Shown one piece after another: positions 57,813 through 64,000 of a stretch of 64,000 bases of DNA. Each line of letters starts with the position of its first letter. Positions within the stretch are counted from its first letter, which is position 1. This DNA is from Hyperoodon ampullatus (Eukaryota; Chordata; Mammalia; Artiodactyla; Ziphiidae), in NCBI GenBank assembly GCA_949752795.1, contig OX457064.1, positions 45,194,368-45,258,367 on the forward strand. Direction: 5' to 3'. Position numbers and translations under genes: made by a program. The notes under the pieces were generated by a model. That model was not told where the DNA came from and did not search any database. It was given only the letters and a program-made list of their open reading frames with translations.

Positions 57813-59870
57813 GATGTATTTCAATTATGATGTACAAAGTAACATCTTCTTAATTAAAGAAGAAATTCCATTTTGAAGGTCTTTAAAGTGCTATTAAAGT
57901 TTACAGTTGAAAGCTTTCTGTTAAGATTAATCTGCCCTCTGTATTTAGTGAAAGAGATTGAGCTTGGAGAAAAAATGGCCAAGATAGGATGATGAATACT
58001 ACTTAGATTGAAGAGTAAAATTTGGTTATAAGGTGATGGTTTCTAACAGACTAGATTACATACCAGTAGATATTTAAGATAGTTCAATGAGCCATAATTT
58101 TTTGATCATAATAATCTGGAAAGAACAAAAATTTCCTTTGAATCTGAGGATGAGGGAATTAAATGATGAAAATTAGATGTGATGAATGCTGTCTGACATA
58201 ATGACCTGGGAATATGCACGGGAGAAATCCTGTTTTATATGTGTCTCTTAAAAAACCTTAAAGAAATAAAAATAAATTGGTGTATGGTCCTCTTGAGAGA
58301 TATACATTCATACAAACGAATCAAAAATCCCCAAACAAAAGTTAAGCCATAAAATACATATGTGATTATAGCTTAGATAGAACAAATATAATTTCTCCTC
58401 TTTTCTCCAAATTAATTTTGCATATTCCAAATAAAGCTTTAGATGAGTGCTCTGGCAGTGTGTATTTTTAGGCTTAAAGAACTCCTAGTGCAGACAAGAT
58501 GGTACAGCTGACAGTGCTCATTGTTGATGACAACACAGATTTTAAAAGGTTGTTGGCTTGCTAGTGAGGGTGAACCAAAAAACAGAAAGACTTGTGCTGT
58601 ACAGGGAAAATACTATATACAAAGCACTAAAAAAGAGTGCCTTTTACTAAATGTAAACATTTGTATACATGTTTATTTTATATATATATTACATATTATA
58701 TCTATCTTATTTATATATAATATTCTTCATATGATATCATCCACTTATCCAGCACTGCAAACATATTAATATATCCTGGTGCCAATTGCTCCTATTGTCT
58801 AATGATTTACTGATAGCAAGTTGTTAGAGAAGTCCATTTATTTAATGCTTCAGCACACTGTTAATATATTCTAACCAGTTTAAGGAGTTAATATGTAATA
58901 TCTAATACCTAATGTCATTTAGCCTCTGAATAATCACTAAAATTTATATTAGTTTTTTTTTCTCAAATACCTCACTGATATAATTTCTTGATCTATCATG
59001 ACAGCCTAAGAATCCTGTAGAATGCATGTATTCTTCTAAAAATTGTATAAACTCTATGTTACTATGATTGCATTTTACTTTTCTCTCTCTTTAGATGGAC
59101 CATTTTCTTTAGCATATAATCGCATAAATTCTCTCAAAATGGAAACACAAAATTCTACTAAGAATGCCTTGTAGCATTATACTTTAAGAAGAGTAATGAA
59201 TAGCTCAGTAACATAAAATAGAACATTTCTGATATGCATGTACTCAGATACCAGTGTTAACATAAGGTTGACTTGGTAGGCAAATTAATCAGTGAACTGT
59301 AAAATCTTGTACAACATTATGGTGTTATTCAAAATTTAGGATTTTTTGCTATAATGGATTAACATGATTTTGGTAACAAAATATTTGCTTTTACAATATT
59401 AAAATACACACTCTTTTACAACTAGTCTTATGATTTCCTTTCTCATATACAAGTTATCTTTCATATTCTAATTATGTTTTATATTATAAATTTTCCAAAT
59501 GTTATGACGATCTTTATATAGGGTGTGGGAAAATCCTTTTTTTATTGAGTAAGGATAATTTGTTGCCATTGTGGCGGAGACCTTTCAAAAACAAAAAGGA
59601 GAATGGTTGCATAAGAAAATGCATTACTGGGCTTATCCAAAGTGATAAGTCTGAGGCTATTGCAATGTGAATTTCTTTATTGTTTCTGAATATTCAATTC
59701 TGCTTTAGAAAAGAAGAAAGCTAATGGGATGGATGAAACTCATAAGATGTGTTAGGTATAAATACACAATATGGTATGTTAAAAATGCATAGAAAGGGAT
59801 GAAAGGAAGCAGAGATATTTAATATTAATGAAGTAATAAATATGTATACCATACTGTATATATCTACTAC
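57813..59870. other. Unique AT-rich DNA, no gene seen
   Basis: About 2 kb with no recognised repeat except AT-rich stretches (58675-58730). The frame at 58521-58769 is not recognisable. Confidence 0.4.
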
Positions 59871-59911
59871 ATATCTATATCTGTATCTATATCTGTATCC
59901 ATGTCTGTATG
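59871..59911. repeat. (ATCTGT/ATCTAT)n short tandem repeat
   Basis: Alternating six-base units, about seven copies with single-base changes. Confidence 0.85.
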
Positions 59912-59929
59912 TTATTGTAAGTATTTAAA

Positions 59930-60250
59930 TATCCACAATGCCTTAATCTGACCACGCACTGGTGGTGATACCTAGTCTAACCCCATATGTCCTCTACCCC
60001 CAAATGCAAATAAAACCCATGCTATTCAGCAAGCTACAGCTTTTAGTCAGGCAACCTTGTCTCTGTGTCTCTCTGATAGAGCAAGGTTACATCATGGGCC
60101 CAGGGAACTTTCTGTCTGTGATCTTTTTTGTTTAACAACAACCCTGGTCCTTATAACTAAAAACATATATATAATACATGTAATTAAGATAAGTACATGT
60201 AATACAGATAACATATAATACAGGCAATTAAAACATTATGCTATTACTGG
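59930..60250. other. Possible LTR or other diverged repeat
   Basis: A CT-rich block ('tgtcctctacccccaaatgc', 'gaactttctgtctgtgatc') followed by imperfect 'acatgtaata' repeats (60175-60225). It has the texture of an LTR end but I cannot assign it. Confidence 0.2.
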
Positions 60251-61960
60251 GAATGGCTCATGTGGGTCGTAGATGGGATATAAATAAATGTTAGGTACTC
60301 AGGATTCAGGTAGTATGGTTCTTCCATCCATTTGTACTTTATCCTAAGTGTATTAACTTACCCAAGCTTTACTCTTGTTTCTTAAATTGATTTAATAGTC
60401 TGTATGATTTGACTACTTTAATTCTGTCTGTGAACCATTTTGTTCCATGACAGTAATGTTCCACAGTGATTTTCATAGTAGTACACTTGTACACTACCAT
60501 TGAATTAATTTCTCATACAAGAGCTACCTAGATGAATGAAGCAGAGTCCATATCTCTAAGGACGTGAGAGTAATCTTTATATACAGCTTAAGTTTTTTGC
60601 TCACCAATCCTCAAAATTTTTTTAGTAATCAAAAATGATATCTTGCTATTCTTCATATGGCCTATAGTTTCTTTCAAGGACTCAACATAAATATAATTTT
60701 ATCAAAACAACATTTGGGTATCCCCAAACTTAGTAAGGTAACTTTTTCTAAAAAAGGCTCCTAGGTATATCCTCTGTTAGAACATAATATTTTAAAATGT
60801 GTCTATCCTCAGCAAGGAGGGAGGTCAGTGAACATCAGAAAGGGAGAGGCTGCTGGTCATCTTAGGTCAGCCATCTCTGTGCTACATAAAAGGACAGAAA
60901 GTGTCTACTTGGGTCTTTAACATTCAACTACAATTTTCTTTACTTTTGGGATTTCTTGATTATGCAACGGTAAGAAGATTTTTCTTTCAGGTAGTCAGTA
61001 AGGTCCCATTACATATGAACTGTGAATTGGACAAATTATTTAACATTATTAATGATTCCTCTTTTAAAGAGTTGCTGCAAGTAGTAAATGAGATGTTTTA
61101 TGTGGAAAATATTTATAAACTATAGAATAACGTACAAGTGCTATTATATTGTATTCTACACCAGGCCCACTTTCTGATATTGGAAAGGATATTACTTTGT
61201 TGGGATCTGTGGCAAGGAGGCAATTGCTTTTCTCCCTGTGGCTTTGCAAGTTTTGCTTTATAGTTGATTAAAACGTTATGCCAACCATTTGCAAAGTGCA
61301 AAAATAGGTGTAGATCACTGAATTCCCTCATCATACTGCTGTCAAATGTGTTTGGAATGTTAGAAGGGATAATTAGCAATGAAATATTCTCTACTTTCTG
61401 TCACCACACACCAGAGTGTATAGCACTGTTCACACTAAAAATAAGGCTAGAAGCAAATTTCATGGTAATAGTCTTAAACTTGGTATACTTCACTTTCATT
61501 GCATGTCTACAGTGATGGAACACACACACATTTTCTCTTTTTTTCCATTATTTTCCTTTTCCTCTGCCACCCCTCTTTAACGTTCCATTTCTTTGACATA
61601 AAAGTTTGACGTGGCCTTGGCTTTCAGCCACTTTAAACTCTATTGAAATTACTATCATTATGAAAAATTACTTGCCCCCTAAGGATTACATAACAGGCTA
61701 TTAGGAAAAGAGATACAAAAATACATTCTATATTGGTATTAACTTGACTATGCTCACAGCAAATCTCTGGTTGAATGTTTTTGAGAACAATTACATTTTG
61801 ATTTTTTAAGTTTGATTTTCTTTTCCAAAAACTCAGCCTAATAATGTAGTGCAAAATATTCTCATATCTAATAATTAAGTAAAATTTAAGGACTTTTTGA
61901 AGAATTATTAATCTTTTTCTTTTCAGAAACATATATTTTATGGATTCAGGGGTCTCAATA
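60251..61960. other. Unique AT-rich DNA, no gene seen
   Basis: Frames up to 99 codons lie on both strands (60901-61125, 61113-61379, 61264-61515, 61633-61932). They overlap and are unrecognised. Confidence 0.35.
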
Positions 61961-61974
61961 ATGCCCCTTAAACA

Positions 61975-62690
61975 CTAAAAATTACTAAATGAACAACCAG
62001 GTGCGCTGCTCAAGGTTCTGCTCCCTGGGAGTGTTTCCTTTCATAGCTGTCCGTCAGGGAGAAGGACTGTAGTGCTGAATTTGTCCACTTCCAGGTGGTT
62101 GGTTCTATGTGCCTAGAACCAGCAGTAAACCAGACCTAAGTTTTCTCTTCTTCTGTCAAGTGGTTGTAAGGAACTCTCCATGAGACCATATACGTAGACT
62201 GGGAGACAGAAGATAATGTAGAAGAAGTGGGGACCATGGGCATTTGTGCCACTTCATCATGTAACTTATTTGTCCCGTTAGGGCCTACCTGAGTCTGATC
62301 CCATATATATTACTTCCATTTGATGATGGACCGCTACTGTGCCTGCCTGACTTTGTGGCTTATTGGATCAGACAGCACTAAGTTTATAATGAGCAGTTCA
62401 GGTCACATGGAGTTTGATGGCCTATGGTTAAGCATTCAGTTTCAACTAAGGCCCAACAGCAAGCCAAAAGCTGTTTTCCAAAACAGGAACAGTTATCCAC
62501 AGAAGATGGTAGGGCTTTGCTCAAAAATCCTGAGTCTGCAATGTGATTCCCCTATAGGAGCCTGCCAGAAGATCCAAAGAGCATCCCTATTTGCACCATT
62601 AGATCTGCTGGATCTGGCCGAACACCACCCCTGTAACCTTCAAGACTTGAATGTGGCACTAATCTCTGCAACATATTCAGGTATGCAGTA
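61975..62690 (-). mobile_element. Decayed class I endogenous retrovirus pol (RNase H) fragment
   Basis: The minus strand encodes, in broken frames, the connection and RNase H part of a gamma-like retroviral pol, lying between the polymerase and integrase regions. Reading from 62690 down, a tryptophan/leucine-rich stretch around 62500-62420 is followed by the conserved 'KWK' region near 62320, then the RNase H core near 62110-62145. In the core the usual first catalytic Asp codon reads Ala, and an in-frame stop lies just before it. No gag, env, primer-binding site or flanking LTR was found. It is an old relic without function. The 136-codon plus-strand frame at 62320-62730 is its antisense shadow. 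Confidence 0.7.
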
Positions 62691-63692
62691 TTGCTTTTTT
62701 GTATTATTTAAATTTTTGTTTTGCTTTTGATTCACTATTTTCCTAAGTAGGGAGTGGTGAAACTATTCATTCCCTAATGTTGGATATATGACACTATGCA
62801 TTTGTCAAACCCATAGAACTTTACAGAACAAAAAGTGAACTTATTGTATGCAGAATTAGACAAACATTTAGGAGATTGTGAGTTCCCAGGATGGAGTACA
62901 AAATATGACAAAGCCATCTAACTATTGCAAGTGTACAAAATAATATTCGTTAAGGGTATGTGGAAAAATGTACATGGCTAAGTAACTTTGGAAATGAGTG
63001 GATTGTATAAGACTGAAGGCAAAACAAACTCTACATAAACAATGCACCCTAGTTGATAAAGTCTTTTCCCATGGGGGTACAGGTTAGTAATGCTGATACC
63101 GCTATACATGTATTCCAGAATTCAACAATTGAGTAAATGGATGTTGTGATCCAGGTTTTTCACTATGGAAATGAGAAGTTACAGATAATCAAGAATATGA
63201 GGCTAGAATGATCCATGTGGTCATGCATTAGAGTTGGAAACATAAGGATGAACTCAAGTTTAGCTTAATGCAGATACAGATGGTTACATTTAGAATATTC
63301 ATAGATACGTTTATATGCATAGGTAAGTATAAACACATGTATATCCTTTCTTCATTGGCTGAGAGGGCCTAAAAGCAATAGCACTCTAGTAGCAATGAGC
63401 ATATCTAGAGCCCAGTTCTTGGCTTCTCATACTGTTCTCCAGTAAAATAAATCAGGGATCCTCGGGAAAATGGCTGAATTTAAGACTTTGGCAAAAACTG
63501 TACAAAATGAGCCTGGAGTATCCTGTAGAGCCAGGGAGTAAGGAAGTGCTCAAAAACAGCAGCAACAAAACACAACAACACACAATTTTGGAGATATGCC
63601 AAAGGGCCATAAGAGTTTACTGAAAGAGCTCCCAATGGCCAAAGTTGGAATAATTTTAACAACACCACCAAAAAAAGCTATATTGGATTATA
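62691..63692. other. Unique or unplaced DNA
   Basis: 63400-63690 ('catatctagagcccagttct', 'caaagggccataagagttta') has the feel of an old repeat, possibly more retroviral or LINE sequence, but I cannot place it. No gene seen. Confidence 0.3.
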
Positions 63693-64000
63693 AATCTTCC
63701 TCAGCTGATGATGGGGCTACATCCCTATAAACCCATCGTGAGTTGAAAATATCATGTCGAAAATGCATTTAATAACCTAACCTACCGAATGTCATAGCTT
63801 AGCTTAGCCTGCCTTAGACGTGCTTAAAACACATTAGCCTATAGGTGGGAAAAATCCTCTAACACAAAGCCTATTTTATAATAAAATGTTGAGTATCTTG
63901 TTGAGTATCTCATGTAATTTATTGGCTACTGTACTGAAAGTGAAAAACTGGATAGTTGTATGGGTACAGAATGATTATAAGTGTATGGGTTGTTTACCCT
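63693..64000 (+). mobile_element. Tigger/TcMar-type DNA transposon, cut by the window edge
   Basis: 'tgatgatggggctacatccc', 'ataaacccatcgtgagttga', 'cctaacctaccgaatgtcat', 'aacacaaagcctattttata' and 'actgtactgaaagtgaaaaa' follow a well-known mammalian Tigger-related MITE in order. The MER number is not certain. The right terminus lies outside the window. Confidence 0.8.

Noticed and set aside
62320..62730. 136-codon plus-strand frame
   Set aside because: It is antisense to the retroviral pol fragment. The protein similarity is on the minus strand.
1..64000. CRISPR array, bacterial operon, phage or plasmid content
   Set aside because: All direct repeats found are simple repeats, SINEs or target duplications. 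There are no dense gene arrays or ribosome-binding sites, and the repeat content is mammalian.

Overview
The window looks like about 64 kb of gene-poor, AT-rich nuclear DNA from a cetacean (whale or dolphin). The key evidence is twelve copies of a tRNA-derived SINE whose sense strand opens 'gcttccctggtggcgcagtgg', carries a pol III B box like 'gggttcgtgcccc' and ends in an A-rich tail. This is the CHR-type SINE of the hippo/whale lineage. No BovB or Bov-tA ruminant repeats were noticed, and the L1 3' ends ('catctttattggagtataa...') are of cetartiodactyl type. The exact species cannot be read from the sequence.

No convincing host protein-coding exon, rRNA, tRNA or CRISPR was found. Nearly all long open frames are translations of SINEs or L1 fragments, or antisense shadows of them. 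Layout: 1-4.3 kb, unique AT-rich DNA with an AT/GT palindrome near 0.5 kb. 4.3-6.8 kb, an antisense L1 carrying a SINE, an MLT1-like LTR and a second, oppositely oriented SINE. 7.4-8.1 kb, an unexplained minus-strand coding-like block. 9.0-10.3 kb, an L2 relic next to an LTR that carries a SINE. 11.9-14 kb, L2 and MIR relics. 14-19.6 kb, mostly unique DNA with an old L1 and a 57-bp tandem duplication. 19.6-21.9 kb, an antisense L1 carrying a SINE. 22.2-25.3 kb, a hAT-type element and MIR/L2 scraps. 26.0-30.1 kb, L1s with two long CHR-1-type SINEs and an L2 relic. 30.6-31.2 kb, a solo LTR. 33.8 kb, a CTTT tract. 34.1-38.3 kb, an LTR, an old L1, an MLT1 split by an L1, and an L2. 38.9-42.1 kb, sense L1s, a MER5A and two SINEs.

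42-51 kb is a stack of nested L1s. Its core is a near full-length L1 on the minus strand (42936-48605) with a GC-rich 5' UTR, ORF1, ORF2 and an 11-bp perfect target-site duplication; both ORFs are broken. 52-57.8 kb holds L1 3' ends, a MIR and a long L2 copy cut into pieces by two SINEs and an apparent second L2 tail, followed by another SINE. 57.8-64 kb is mostly unique DNA with a decayed class I endogenous retrovirus pol (RNase H) fragment at about 62-62.7 kb and a Tigger-type DNA transposon running off the right edge.

No new molecular system was found. What is worth attention is the record of nested insertions: SINE into L1, L1 into L1, L1 into MLT1, MER5A into L1 and SINE into L2. Also notable are two related LTRs I cannot name, the retroviral RNase H relic and the unassigned coding-like block. 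Family names come from recall of repeat consensus sequences, not from a database search, and boundaries without a stated duplication are approximate.
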